From the NCBI RefSeq assembly GCF_003570715.1, contig NZ_QXXQ01000001.1:496001-560000 (forward strand): a stretch of DNA of 64,000 nucleotides. Reading direction: 5' to 3'. Positions 36,216 to 45,531 of the stretch are shown piece by piece (position 1 is the stretch's first letter; every line of letters begins with the position of its first letter). The translations under genes and the position numbers were made by a program. Origin of the DNA: Gemmobacter lutimaris. GTDB lineage: Bacteria > Pseudomonadota > Alphaproteobacteria > Rhodobacterales > Rhodobacteraceae. The notes under the pieces are model-generated. The model saw nothing but the letters and a program-made list of their open reading frames with translations, was not told the origin of the DNA and made no database searches.

Positions 36216-38402
36216 ATGACACAGGCAGATTTCCTCAAAGCCCCGTTCGTCGCCCCGGTCGAACTTTCCGACGCCGAAACCAGCGGCCCGCGCCGGTTCT
36301 TCAACCGCGAGCTCAGTTGGCTGGCGTTCAACTGGCGCGTGCTGGAGGAGGCGGCAAATCCGCTGGTGCCGTTGCTGGAACGGCTGCGCTTCCTGTCGAT
36401 CTCGGCCACCAATCTTGACGAATTCTACACCGTCCGTGTGGCGGGGCTGCGCGCTATGGTGCGTAACAACACCCCCACCCTGTCGGAAGATGGCCGCACC
36501 CCGACCGAACAGCTTCGGTTGATCAATGACGATGCGCGGCGTCTGATGAAGATGCAGCAGATCACCTACAAGAAGCTGAAGCGCGAGATGGAGGCGGCGG
36601 GAATAGAAATCCTGACCCGGTCCAAGCTGACATCGCGCGATCACAAGCTGCTGGAAGATCATTTCCTCCACAAGGTGTTTCCGGTGCTGTCGCCGCTCGC
36701 CATCGACCCGGCGCACCCCTTCCCTTTCATTCCGAACACCGGCTTCTGCCTTGCGCTGCAACTGGAACGCGCGACCGACCGGCGGGCGTTGCAGGCGCTG
36801 CTGCCGATCCCGCAACAGGTGGCGCGCTTCGTCTCCTTGCCGGGGCGCGAGGGCGAAAGCCGCTTCCTGCCGCTGGAGGAACTGCTGCTCTTGCACCTCG
36901 ACATGCTGTTCCCCGGCTATGTCGACCGCGGCCATTGCGCCTTCCGCGTGCTGCGCGACAGTGATCTGGAGGTGGAGGACGAGGCAGAGGATCTGGTGCG
37001 CAGCTTCGAGACCGCGCTGAAGCGCCGCCGCCGGGGCGAGGTGATCCGCATGAAGATCAGCGCCGGTGCCCCCCCGGAACTGAAATCGCTGATCATGGAC
37101 GAACTCCACGTCATCCCCGACGAGGTGGTGGAGGTGCGCGGCCTGCTGGGCGTCGCCGATCTGAAGGAACTGGTGCTGTCCTCCCGCCCCGATCTGCTGT
37201 GGCCCTCTTTCACGCCGCGCGTGCCGGAGCGGGTGCAGGATCACGAGGGCGACATGTTCGCGGCGATCCGGCAGAAGGACATGCTGCTGCATCACCCTTA
37301 CGAAACCTTCGACATGGTGATCCGTTTTCTGGAACAGGCGGCGCGCGATCCCAATGTCCTGGCGATCAAGCAGACGCTTTACCGCACCAGTTGGGACAGC
37401 CCGATCGTATCGGCGCTGTGCGAGGCGGCGGAGGCCGGGAAATCGGTCACCGCGCTGGTCGAGCTGAAAGCCCGGTTCGACGAGGCAGCAAACATCCGGC
37501 AGTCGCGCCGTCTGGAACGCGCGGGCGCGCATGTGGTTTACGGCTTCATGCATCTGAAAACCCACGCGAAAATCAGCACCGTCGTGCGGCGCGAGGGTGA
37601 AAATCTGGTGACCTATACCCATTACGGCACCGGAAATTATCACCCCATCACCGCGCGTATCTACACCGACCTGTCGTTCTTCACCTGCGATGCGGCGCTG
37701 GGGCGCGATGCGACGAAAGTGTTCAATTACCTGTCGGGCTATGTGCAGCCGCAGGGGCTGGAAAACATCGCCATCGCGCCGATGACTCTGAAACCCCGCC
37801 TGCTGGAGATGATCCGCGCCGAGGCGGATCATGCCCGCGCGGGCCGTCCGGCTGAAATCTGGATCAAGCTCAACAGCCTGATCGAACCCGAGGTGATCGA
37901 CGCGCTTTATGCCGCAAGTCAGGCCGGGGTGCGGATCAGCCTTGTGGTGCGTGGCATCTGCGGGTTGCGCCCCGGCGTGAAGGGCCTGTCGGAAAACATC
38001 CGCGTCAAATCGGTGGTGGGGCGGTTTCTTGAACACAGCCGCATCGTCTGTTTCGGCAATGGCGGCAGCCTGCCCTCGAAACAGGCACGGGTCTTCCTGT
38101 CCTCGGCCGACTGGATGGGCCGCAACCTCAATCGCCGGGTTGAAACGCTGGTCGAGACCACGAACCCCACGGTGAAAAATCAGATCATGGGGCAGATCAT
38201 GGCCGCCAATCTGGCGGACGAGGCGCAAAGCTGGGTGCTGCATGGCGACGGCCATTACAGCCGGCAACTGACAACGGCCGATGATAACCTGTTCAGTTGT
38301 CACAAATTCTTCATGGAAAACCCGTCTCTGTCCGGTCGGGGCACTGCCGGGGCCAAGGATGTGCCCCGGCTGGCCCGGCCCCGCGACGAAACGCCCGCCT
38401 GA
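36216..38402 (+). CDS. ppk1: Polyphosphate kinase 1
   Basis: A 728-residue polyphosphate kinase that polymerises the gamma-phosphate of ATP into polyphosphate. The N-terminal domain begins FFNRELSWLAFNWRVLEEA; the catalytic phospholipase-D-like domains carry ARFDEAANIRQSRRLERAG and YGFMHLKTHAKIS, the latter holding the autophosphorylated His. C-terminal ARVFLSSADWMGRNLNRRVE is typical. The 54-bp gap from hdaA contains a small CCGCC/GGCGG hairpin. Followed by ppx, giving a synthesis/degradation pair. Confidence 0.96.
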   Translation: MTQADFLKAPFVAPVELSDAETSGPRRFFNRELSWLAFNWRVLEEAANPLVPLLERLRFLSISATNLDEFYTVRVAGLRAMVRNNTPTLSEDGRTPTEQLRLINDDARRLMKMQQITYKKLKREMEAAGIEILTRSKLTSRDHKLLEDHFLHKVFPVLSPLAIDPAHPFPFIPNTGFCLALQLERATDRRALQALLPIPQQVARFVSLPGREGESRFLPLEELLLLHLDMLFPGYVDRGHCAFRVLRDSDLEVEDEAEDLVRSFETALKRRRRGEVIRMKISAGAPPELKSLIMDELHVIPDEVVEVRGLLGVADLKELVLSSRPDLLWPSFTPRVPERVQDHEGDMFAAIRQKDMLLHHPYETFDMVIRFLEQAARDPNVLAIKQTLYRTSWDSPIVSALCEAAEAGKSVTALVELKARFDEAANIRQSRRLERAGAHVVYGFMHLKTHAKISTVVRREGENLVTYTHYGTGNYHPITARIYTDLSFFTCDAALGRDATKVFNYLSGYVQPQGLENIAIAPMTLKPRLLEMIRAEADHARAGRPAEIWIKLNSLIEPEVIDALYAASQAGVRISLVVRGICGLRPGVKGLSENIRVKSVVGRFLEHSRIVCFGNGGSLPSKQARVFLSSADWMGRNLNRRVETLVETTNPTVKNQIMGQIMAANLADEAQSWVLHGDGHYSRQLTTADDNLFSCHKFFMENPSLSGRGTAGAKDVPRLARPRDETPA

Positions 38403-38474
38403 GAGGCGCGGCAAGCCTTGACCTGACCGCCGCCTTGGCGGCAAGGTCTGGCGGCAGACGGAGGAAGGATGCCC

Positions 38475-40022
38475 ATGGCCGCAGACGCCAAGACCCCGGA
38501 CATGGCCGAGGATGGCCGCCTGTTCGACCGCCCGCTGTTCCACGATCCTTCCGCCCGCGCGCTCAGCCGTGTCGGCGTGGTGGATGTGGGCTCCAACTCG
38601 GTCCGCATGGTGGTGTTCGATGGTGCCGCGCGCAGCCCCGCCTATTTCTACAACGAAAAGGTCATGGCCGGTCTGGGAAAGGCGCTTGCTGAAACCGGCA
38701 AGCTGAACCCCGAAGGCGCGAAACGCGCGCTGGCCGCGCTGAAGCGCTTCGCCCTGCTGGCAGAGGGCATGAAGATCGCCCCCCTGACAGTGGTGGCCAC
38801 CGCCGCCATGCGCGAAGCAGAAGATGGCCCCGCCTTCCGCGAGTTGGTGGAGCGCGAGACCGGCCTGCATATCCACGTCATCGACGGATCGGAGGAGGCG
38901 CGGCTGTCGGCGCAGGGCGTGCTGCTGGGCTGGCCCGATGCGAAAGGCATCGTCTGCGACATCGGCGGCAACTCGATGGAACTGGCCCGCATCGGCAATG
39001 GCGCGGTGGGCAAACGCATGACCTCGCCCCTTGGCCCGTTCCGCCTGCAACAGGTTGAGGGCGGGCCGAAGAAGCGTCGCGAGCATATCGTGAAAGTCCT
39101 GCGCCGCATGCAGGGCGAGTTGGACAGCAAGAATGAACGCATCTATCTGGTCGGCGGATCATGGCGGGTGATCGCACGGCTGGATATGGAACGCCGCAAC
39201 TATCCCCTGACCGTGCTGCACGAATATCGCATGACCCCCGCCTCGGTCATCGACACGCTGGACTGGATCGCGGCGTCCGATCTCAACCTGTTGCGTGCCC
39301 ATACCGGCACCAGTGCCGAACGGATGGAACTGTTGCCGCTGGCCTGCGAGGTGCTGCGCGAACTGGTGGCAGTGTTCAAGCCCTCGGAAATCGACATTTC
39401 GTCTTACGGAATCCGCGAGGGATTGCTGTATGAACAGATGCCCGAACGTCTGCGCGCCCGCGACCCGCTGATCGAGGCCGCCCGCGCCGCCGAAGCGACG
39501 CAGGCCCGAATTCCCGGCTTCGGCAAAAAGCTTTACAATTTCATCCTGCCGATCTTCCGCGAGGCCAGCGAAGACCGGCAGCGCCTGATCAAGGCCGCCT
39601 GCCTGCTGCATGATACCACATGGCGCGCGCATCCCGATTACCGGGCGGAAGCCTGTTTCGACAATGCGACCCGCGCCAACCTCGGCGGGCTGGATCATCC
39701 GGGCCGGGTGTTTCTGGGCCTCGCACTGCTGCACCGCTACAAGAACAGCCGCACTGGCAGCCGGATGGAACCGCTGTTCCGCCTGCTGACCGACGAGGAA
39801 ATCACCGAGGCCGAGGTTCTGGGCAAGGCCATGCGGTTCGGCGCCATGTTCTCGACCGACCACCCGGAAGAGGCAGGCAGCCTGCATTGGGCGCCGCGCA
39901 AGAAAGTGCTGGAACTGAAGCTGACAGAGCGCGGCGTCGGCCTGATGGGCGAGGTTGCGCAATCGCGCTTCAACGCGCTGGTCGTGGCGATGAAAGCGAA
40001 ACCCAAGATCACGCTGGCCTGA
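38475..40022 (+). CDS. ppx: Exopolyphosphatase (Ppx/GppA family)
   Basis: A 515-residue enzyme that hydrolyses terminal phosphates of polyphosphate, possibly also pppGpp. The actin/Hsp70-like phosphatase domain begins VGVVDVGSNSVRMVVFDGA, and the second phosphate loop is VCDIGGNSMELARIG. A C-terminal HD-like helical domain starts near residue 340. The ATG at 38475 has the better spacing to GGAGGAAGG; an ATG at 38469 overlaps that site. It lies 72 bp after ppk1. Confidence 0.94.
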   Translation: MAADAKTPDMAEDGRLFDRPLFHDPSARALSRVGVVDVGSNSVRMVVFDGAARSPAYFYNEKVMAGLGKALAETGKLNPEGAKRALAALKRFALLAEGMKIAPLTVVATAAMREAEDGPAFRELVERETGLHIHVIDGSEEARLSAQGVLLGWPDAKGIVCDIGGNSMELARIGNGAVGKRMTSPLGPFRLQQVEGGPKKRREHIVKVLRRMQGELDSKNERIYLVGGSWRVIARLDMERRNYPLTVLHEYRMTPASVIDTLDWIAASDLNLLRAHTGTSAERMELLPLACEVLRELVAVFKPSEIDISSYGIREGLLYEQMPERLRARDPLIEAARAAEATQARIPGFGKKLYNFILPIFREASEDRQRLIKAACLLHDTTWRAHPDYRAEACFDNATRANLGGLDHPGRVFLGLALLHRYKNSRTGSRMEPLFRLLTDEEITEAEVLGKAMRFGAMFSTDHPEEAGSLHWAPRKKVLELKLTERGVGLMGEVAQSRFNALVVAMKAKPKITLA

Positions 40023-40025
40023 GAC

Positions 40026-40637
40026 ATGCTGACATTCGATCACATCGCCCTTGCGGCTGAAACGCTGGAAGCGGGCGTGGCCCATGTCGAGGCCGCGCTG
40101 GGGGTGTCGCTCGCCGGTGGCGGCCAGCATCCTTTGATGGCGACGCATAACCGGCTGCTCGGTCTGGGGGATCTGTATTTCGAGGTCATCGCCATCGCCC
40201 CCGCCGCACCGGCACCCACCTTCCCGCGCTGGTTCGACCTTGATCGTTTCGCGGGCCGCCCGCGTCTGACCAACTGGATCTGTCGCACCGATGATCTGGA
40301 GGCAGCTCTGCCTGCCTGCCCGCCCGACACCGGCACGCCCGTCGCACTGACGCGCGGCGACCTGCGCTGGCGTATGGCGGTGCCCGAAACCGGCATCCTG
40401 CCCTTCGCCAATGCCTTTCCCGCGCTGATCGAATGGCAAGGCAACCTGCATCCGGTGCAACGCCTGCCCGACAGCGGGCTTCGCCTGCACCGTCTGGAAA
40501 TCGCCAGCCCCGAGGCCGCCGCCCTGAGTGCGGCATTGGCACCGCTGATCGCCGATCCGCGCGTGGTCATCGTGCAAGGTGAACCGGCAATGCGCGCCAG
40601 CTTCGACACTCCCTCTGGCCTGCGCGTGCTGGAATGA
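40026..40637 (+). CDS. VOC-fold glyoxalase-like protein
   Basis: A 203-residue protein of the glyoxalase-like (VOC) type, N-terminal FDHIALAAETLEAGVAHVEAALG. It matches the pattern of unassigned Glyoxalase_3-like domains; His6 and Glu53 (YFEVIAI) may bind a metal. Substrate unknown. It starts 4 bases after the ppx stop and overlaps the next gene by 4 bp. Confidence 0.8.
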   Translation: MLTFDHIALAAETLEAGVAHVEAALGVSLAGGGQHPLMATHNRLLGLGDLYFEVIAIAPAAPAPTFPRWFDLDRFAGRPRLTNWICRTDDLEAALPACPPDTGTPVALTRGDLRWRMAVPETGILPFANAFPALIEWQGNLHPVQRLPDSGLRLHRLEIASPEAAALSAALAPLIADPRVVIVQGEPAMRASFDTPSGLRVLE

Positions 40638-41122
40638 TCCGCCCGACCTGCGCTGCCGATCTGGAGCCGATCCGCGCCTTCTGGAACCCGCTGATCCGCG
40701 ACACAGCGGTCACCTTCTCGTCCGAGGAGAAGACCGAGACCGCGATGCGCGAGTATCACGCCACCCGCATCGCCGCCGGTCACGGCTTTTTCACCGCGCT
40801 CACCGAGGGGCGACCTGTGGGCTTTGCCACCTACGGCCAGTTCCGGGGCGGCAACGGTTATGCCCGCAGCATGGAACATACTGTGATCCTGTCTGACACC
40901 GCTCGCGGCCTTGGCCTTGGCCGCGCCCTGATGCAGGCGGTAGAGGATCACGCCCGCGCCGCCGGGCATCACATCATGGTGGCGGGCGTTTCCAGCGGCA
41001 ATCCGGCGGGGCGCGATTTCCATGCGGCACTCGGCTATCGCCTTGTTGGCACTGTGCCCGAGGCAGGCTGGAAATTCGGCCGCTACTGGGATCTGTGGCT
41101 CATGCAAAAAATCTTGACCTGA
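40634..41122 (+). CDS. GNAT acetyltransferase (phosphinothricin-acetyltransferase-like)
   Basis: A 162-residue GNAT enzyme resembling the Pat/YncA group. Motif A is seen as VILSDTARGLGLGRALMQAVEDHARAAGH and the C-terminal RLVGTVPEAGWKFGRYWDLWLMQ is characteristic. Members acetylate amino-acid-like amines such as phosphinothricin or methionine derivatives; the natural substrate is unknown. ATGA overlap with the VOC gene. Confidence 0.86.
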   Translation: MIRPTCAADLEPIRAFWNPLIRDTAVTFSSEEKTETAMREYHATRIAAGHGFFTALTEGRPVGFATYGQFRGGNGYARSMEHTVILSDTARGLGLGRALMQAVEDHARAAGHHIMVAGVSSGNPAGRDFHAALGYRLVGTVPEAGWKFGRYWDLWLMQKILT

Positions 41123-41153
41123 CAGCTTGGGTTTTCACCGCTATCCTGCTGCC

Positions 41154-41849
41154 ATGTCGATCTGGACCCGGATATACGAGGCAATAGCCGCATTGGCGCA
41201 GGGCGAGGGCCTTGGCACAGTCTTCGACCGCCTGCGCCACCCGCCCGAAGCCTGCCCCGAACGCACGGTGGCCTTCACCATCGCGGTGATCGCGCTTGGC
41301 GCCAAGATGGCGAAGGCCGATGGCGAGGTGACGCGCAACGAAGTCGCGGCCTTCCGTCAGGTTTTTCACGTCCCCCCGGGGGAAGAGCCACATGCCGCGC
41401 GGGTGTTCAACCTCGCCCGGCAGGATGTCGCCGGGTATGACATCTACGCCCGCAAGATCGCCGCCATGTTCGAGGGTGATCGCAAGGTGCTGATCGACCT
41501 GATGGAGGGGTTGTTCCACATCTCGGTCGCCGATGGCCATTATCACCCGCGCGAAGATGAATTTCTTGCCGATGTCGCCCGCATCTTCGGGCTGGGCGAG
41601 GCCTGTTTCCGCGCCATCCGCGCCCGCTATGTGCCCGAGGCGCCACGCGATCCCTATGACGTGCTGGGCCTGCCCGCCAATGCCACGCTGGACGAGGCGC
41701 GCAGTGCCTGGAAGACCGCCGTGCGCGACAGCCACCCCGACCGGCTGATCGCCCGTGGCGTGCCGGAAGAGGCCGTGAAAATGGCCGAACGCCGCCTGAT
41801 CGCCGTCAATGCCGCATGGGAGGAAATCGCGGCGCGCGAGGCGGCATGA
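41154..41849 (+). CDS. DjlA-type J-domain co-chaperone with TerB domain
   Basis: A 231-residue protein. The N-terminal two-thirds is a TerB-like domain (FTIAVIALGAKMAKADGEVTRNEVAAFRQVF, then LFHISVADGHYHPREDEFLADVA), and the C-terminal J-domain has the DnaK-stimulating HPD in RDSHPDRL. It lacks the N-terminal membrane helix of E. coli DjlA and so is probably cytosolic. The ATG at 41154 is the natural start. Overlaps the next gene by 4 bp. Confidence 0.88.
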   Translation: MSIWTRIYEAIAALAQGEGLGTVFDRLRHPPEACPERTVAFTIAVIALGAKMAKADGEVTRNEVAAFRQVFHVPPGEEPHAARVFNLARQDVAGYDIYARKIAAMFEGDRKVLIDLMEGLFHISVADGHYHPREDEFLADVARIFGLGEACFRAIRARYVPEAPRDPYDVLGLPANATLDEARSAWKTAVRDSHPDRLIARGVPEEAVKMAERRLIAVNAAWEEIAAREAA

Positions 41850-42859
41850 GCCATCCGCGCCGTCCCTTCCGCCTGGCGACCTACAATGTCGAATGGTTCA
41901 ACGCGCTGTTCGACGATTCCGGCCGCCCGCTGGAGGATACCGAACCCGCGCACCGCTATGGCGTGACGCGCGGCGACCAGTTGGCCGCGCTGGGGATCGT
42001 GTTCACCGCGCTGGATGCCGATGGCGTCATGGTGATCGAGGCGCCCGATACCAACGGCCACCGCAGTTCCACCCGCGCGCTGGAACGCTTCGCGGCGCTT
42101 TACGGGCTGCGCGCCCGACGCGCCGTCACCGGCTTCAAATCCGAGACGGAACAGGAAATCAGCTTCCTCTACGATCCCGACCGCCTGACCGCGCGCCATG
42201 ATCCGCAAGGCGACCCGACTTTTGACGGCACCTTCCGCCGCGATCTGGATGGCGATGGCGTGGCCGAGCCGATCCGCCCCTCGAAACCACCGCTGGAGCT
42301 TGCCGTCACGATCAGTCGCCAGAAGCTGCGGCTGATCGGTGTGCATGTGAAATCCAAGGCCCCGCATGGCGCCCGCCATCTGGACGAGGCCCGCCGCATC
42401 GCCATTGAAAACCGCCGCAAACAACTGGCCGAATGCGTCTGGCTGCGCGAAAGGGTCGAGGAACATCTGGATCGCCATGACGATCTGATCGTGCTGGGCG
42501 ATTTCAACGATGGCCCCGGCCTTGACGAATACGAAAAGCTGTTCGGCACTTCCGGCGTCGAGGTGGTGATGGGCGTCGGCTGCCCGCGCGACCGGCAATT
42601 GCGCGACCTGCATGCCCAGATGGCGGTGGAAAGCCGGCTGCACCCTACGACGGCACGATTCTACAGCACCGAACACGAACGCTATTTCGAGGCACTGCTG
42701 GATTTCATCATGGTCTCGCCCGGCCTCGCCGCACGCCAGCCCCACTGGCGGATCTGGCATCCGCTGAACGATCCGAAATGCTGGGCGGTGCCGGAATTGC
42801 GCGACGCACTGCTGACCGCATCCGATCATTTTCCGGTCACGCTTGACCTGCCTCTTTGA
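41846..42859 (+). CDS. Endonuclease/exonuclease/phosphatase family hydrolase
   Basis: A 337-residue EEP-fold hydrolase. The signature pieces are ATYNVEWFNALF near the start, VIEAPDTN with the metal Glu, VLGDFNDGPG with the catalytic Asp-Asn, and the terminal SDHFPVTLD with Asp-His. A Ca-binding-like DLDGDGVAEPIR lies near residue 140. No signal peptide. The substrate (DNA, phosphoinositide or nucleotide-like) cannot be told. Confidence 0.86.
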   Translation: MSHPRRPFRLATYNVEWFNALFDDSGRPLEDTEPAHRYGVTRGDQLAALGIVFTALDADGVMVIEAPDTNGHRSSTRALERFAALYGLRARRAVTGFKSETEQEISFLYDPDRLTARHDPQGDPTFDGTFRRDLDGDGVAEPIRPSKPPLELAVTISRQKLRLIGVHVKSKAPHGARHLDEARRIAIENRRKQLAECVWLRERVEEHLDRHDDLIVLGDFNDGPGLDEYEKLFGTSGVEVVMGVGCPRDRQLRDLHAQMAVESRLHPTTARFYSTEHERYFEALLDFIMVSPGLAARQPHWRIWHPLNDPKCWAVPELRDALLTASDHFPVTLDLPL

Positions 42860-42889
42860 GCCTTGGCCGGACTGCCCTATATTCAGGGC

Positions 42890-43219
42890 ATGACCCGTTG
42901 GCTCGCCCCCCTTTTCCTCGTCCTCGCGCTTGGCCCCGCCCAGGCGCAGGAGACGGAAGAAACCGACCCCGGCCTGATGAAGCGCGGGGCCGAACTGTTT
43001 CTGCGCGGCCTGATGAACGAGATCGGACCCGAACTGAACCAGATGCAGGACAGCCTGCGCGACCTGCAACCCGAATTGCAGAAGCTGGTCGAGCTGGTGG
43101 GCGATTTCCGCAATTACGAAATGCCGGAAAAGCTGCCGAACGGCGACATCCTCATCCGCCGCAAACCTGACCTGCCCAAGCCCCCGATCTTGCCCGAAGG
43201 CCCGGAAATCGAACTCTGA
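42890..43219 (+). CDS. Small periplasmic hypothetical protein
   Basis: A 109-residue protein with a signal peptide (cleavage after AQAQ near 20) and a largely helical mature part (GAELFLRGLMNEIGPELNQMQDSLRDLQPELQKLVELVGDF) ending in a Pro-rich tail. No assigned function. A TATATT at 42878-42883 ends only 7 bases before the ATG and no normal ribosome-binding site is present, so the mRNA may be nearly leaderless. Confidence 0.75.
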   Translation: MTRWLAPLFLVLALGPAQAQETEETDPGLMKRGAELFLRGLMNEIGPELNQMQDSLRDLQPELQKLVELVGDFRNYEMPEKLPNGDILIRRKPDLPKPPILPEGPEIEL

Positions 43220-43222
43220 GCC

Positions 43223-43294
43223 TTTATCTTGGCCCAAATATCCTCGGGGGGTGAATTGGCCGCAAGGCCAAGAGGGGGGCAGACAGCCCCCCTC
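43223..43294. repeat. Composite intergenic hairpin element
   Basis: CTTGGCCCAAATATCCTCGG (43228-43247) is followed by a perfect GCAA-tetraloop hairpin TTGGCC-GCAA-GGCCAA (43256-43271) and a 9-bp hairpin GAGGGGGGC-AGACA-GCCCCCCTC (43272-43294). The order mirrors the element at 2432-2517. It lies between convergent genes and could terminate both, though there is no U-tract. Confidence 0.65.
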
Positions 43295-43302
43295 CTCTCG
43301 TA

Positions 43303-45432
43303 TCAGCTGCGCGCTTCGCCGATCAGCTTCAGGATATCGCGCGCCGCGTTGGGGATGTTGGTGCCAGGGCCAAAGATCGCCTTCACGCCGCTCTTGTACA
43401 GGAAATCATAGTCCTGCTGCGGAATGACGCCACCGCAGATCACGATGATGTCGCCTGCCCCCTTGGCCTTCAGCGCCTCGACCAGCTTCGGTGCCAGCGT
43501 CTTGTGCCCCGCCGCCTGGCTCGAGATGCCGACGATATGCACGTCATTGTCCACGGCATCCTGCGCCGCCTCTTCCGGGGTCTGGAACAGCGGGCCCACA
43601 TCGACGTCGAAGCCGATGTCGGCAAAGGCGGTGGCGATGACCTTGGCGCCCCGGTCGTGACCGTCCTGCCCCATCTTCACCACCAGCATGCGCGGGCGGC
43701 GCCCCTCGGCCTCGGCGAAGGCGTCAACATCCTTCTGGATCTGGGCAAAGCCGTCGTCGCCCTCATAGGCGGCGCCGTAAACCCCGGCGAGGGTCTTCAC
43801 TTCCGCGCGGTGGCGGCCGAACACTTTTTCCATAGCGTCGCTGATCTCCCCTACCGATGCACGGGCGCGGGCGGCCTCGACCGCAGCTTCCAGAAGATTG
43901 CCGCCCTCGGCGGCGCGGCGGCCAAGCTCGGCCAGCGCGGCCTGCGCCTTCGCCTCGTCCCGCGCAGCGCGGGTGGCTTTCAGCCGTGCGATCTGCGCCT
44001 CGCGCACCGCGATATTGTCGATGTCGAGGATGTCGATCGGCTCTTCCTTGTCCTTGCGGTATTTGTTGACGCCGACGATCACCTCTTCGCCGCGGTCGAT
44101 CATCGCCTGCCGCCGCGCCGCCGATTCCTCGATGCGCAGCTTCGGCATGCCCGAGGCCACGGCCTTGGTCATGCCACCCATCGCCTCGACTTCCTCGATC
44201 AGCGCCCAGGCCTTCTCGGCCAGTTCCGCCGTCAGACTTTCGACATAGTAAGATCCCGCCAGTGGATCGACGACATGGGTGATGCCGGTTTCCTCCTGCA
44301 GGATCAGCTGGGTATTCCGCGCGATCCGGGCAGAAAATTCGGTCGGCAGGGCAATCGCCTCGTCCAGCGCATTGGTATGGAGCGACTGCGTCCCCCCCAG
44401 CGCCGCCGCCATCGCCTCGTATGCGGTGCGGATGACGTTGTTGTAGGGGTCCTGCTCCTGCAAGGACACGCCCGAGGTCTGGCAATGGGTGCGCAGCATC
44501 AGGCTGCCCGATTTCTTCGGCTCGAATTCCGTCATGATGCGGTGCCACAGCAGACGCGCGGCGCGCAGCTTCGCCGCCTCCATGAAGAAATTCATGCCGA
44601 TGGCAAAGAAGAACGACAGTCGCCCGGCGAAATCATCGACATTCATGCCGCGTGCCAGCGCCGCACGCACATATTCGCGCCCGTCGGCCAAGGTATAGGC
44701 CAGTTCCTGCACGAGGTTCGCGCCAGCCTCCTGCATGTGATAGCCGGAGATCGAGATGGAGTTGAACTTCGGCATCTCTTTCGAGGTATATTCAATGATG
44801 TCGGCGATGATCCGCATCGAGGGTTCGGGCGGGTAGACATAGGTGTTCCGCACCATGAACTCTTTCAGGATGTCGTTCTGGATCGTGCCCGACAGCAGGC
44901 TGCGGTCGACGCCCTGTTCTTCGCCCGTCACGATGAAATTGGCGAGGATCGGGATCACCGCGCCGTTCATCGTCATGGAAACGCTGATCTTTTCCAGCGG
45001 GATACCATCGAACAGGATTTTCATATCCTCGACCGAGTCGATAGCCACGCCCGCCTTGCCCACATCGCCCACCACGCGCGGGTGATCGCTGTCATAGCCG
45101 CGATGAGTGGCGAGGTCGAAGGCGACCGAGACACCCTGCTGCCCGGCGGCCAGCGCCTTGCGGTAGAAGGCATTCGATTCCTCGGCGGTGGAGAATCCGG
45201 CATATTGCCGGATCGTCCAGGGGCGCCCGGCATACATCGTGGCCCGCACGCCGCGCGTGAAAGGGCCGATGCCGGGCAGCGTGCCCATATGCGGCAGGCT
45301 GGCCGTATCTTCCGCCGTATACAGCGGCTTGACGGTAATACCTTCCAGCGTCTGCCAGTTCAGGCTGTCCGGGCTTTTGCCCTTGAGTTCCTTCTCGGCG
45401 ACCTTGCGCCAGGTTTCGATCGGGTCAGTCAT
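43303..45432 (-). CDS. mcm: Methylmalonyl-CoA mutase
   Basis: A 709-residue adenosylcobalamin enzyme converting (R)-methylmalonyl-CoA to succinyl-CoA. The single-chain form contains a TIM-barrel substrate domain ([23 protein letters not shown]) and a C-terminal B12 domain with DGHDRGAK at 590-597 (His592 as lower axial ligand) and [10 protein letters not shown]. The ATG at 45432 begins the normal N-terminus. No meaB chaperone gene is adjacent. Together with mce, pccA and pccB it completes propionyl-CoA assimilation. Confidence 0.97.
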   Translation of the reverse strand: MTDPIETWRKVAEKELKGKSPDSLNWQTLEGITVKPLYTAEDTASLPHMGTLPGIGPFTRGVRATMYAGRPWTIRQYAGFSTAEESNAFYRKALAAGQQGVSVAFDLATHRGYDSDHPRVVGDVGKAGVAIDSVEDMKILFDGIPLEKISVSMTMNGAVIPILANFIVTGEEQGVDRSLLSGTIQNDILKEFMVRNTYVYPPEPSMRIIADIIEYTSKEMPKFNSISISGYHMQEAGANLVQELAYTLADGREYVRAALARGMNVDDFAGRLSFFFAIGMNFFMEAAKLRAARLLWHRIMTEFEPKKSGSLMLRTHCQTSGVSLQEQDPYNNVIRTAYEAMAAALGGTQSLHTNALDEAIALPTEFSARIARNTQLILQEETGITHVVDPLAGSYYVESLTAELAEKAWALIEEVEAMGGMTKAVASGMPKLRIEESAARRQAMIDRGEEVIVGVNKYRKDKEEPIDILDIDNIAVREAQIARLKATRAARDEAKAQAALAELGRRAAEGGNLLEAAVEAARARASVGEISDAMEKVFGRHRAEVKTLAGVYGAAYEGDDGFAQIQKDVDAFAEAEGRRPRMLVVKMGQDGHDRGAKVIATAFADIGFDVDVGPLFQTPEEAAQDAVDNDVHIVGISSQAAGHKTLAPKLVEALKAKGAGDIIVICGGVIPQQDYDFLYKSGVKAIFGPGTNIPNAARDILKLIGEARS

Positions 45433-45531
45433 GGCTCTCGTCCTTGGCTTCTGCCGGATGGGCACCGGCACAGGGAGTTGCGGCGCGCGCGAACGCACCG
45501 ATGCAAAATGGCTGCCGGTCAGGACCAGCGC

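Noticed and set aside
35451-39086. A 1211-codon minus-strand open frame opposite hdaA, ppk1 and ppx
   Set aside because: Spans three well-supported plus-strand genes; it is a codon-bias shadow.
43295-43302. Rho-independent terminator between mcm and its convergent neighbour
   Set aside because: The 9-bp G6/C6 stem is strong but lacks a U-tract on either side, so it is listed as a repeat rather than a terminator.
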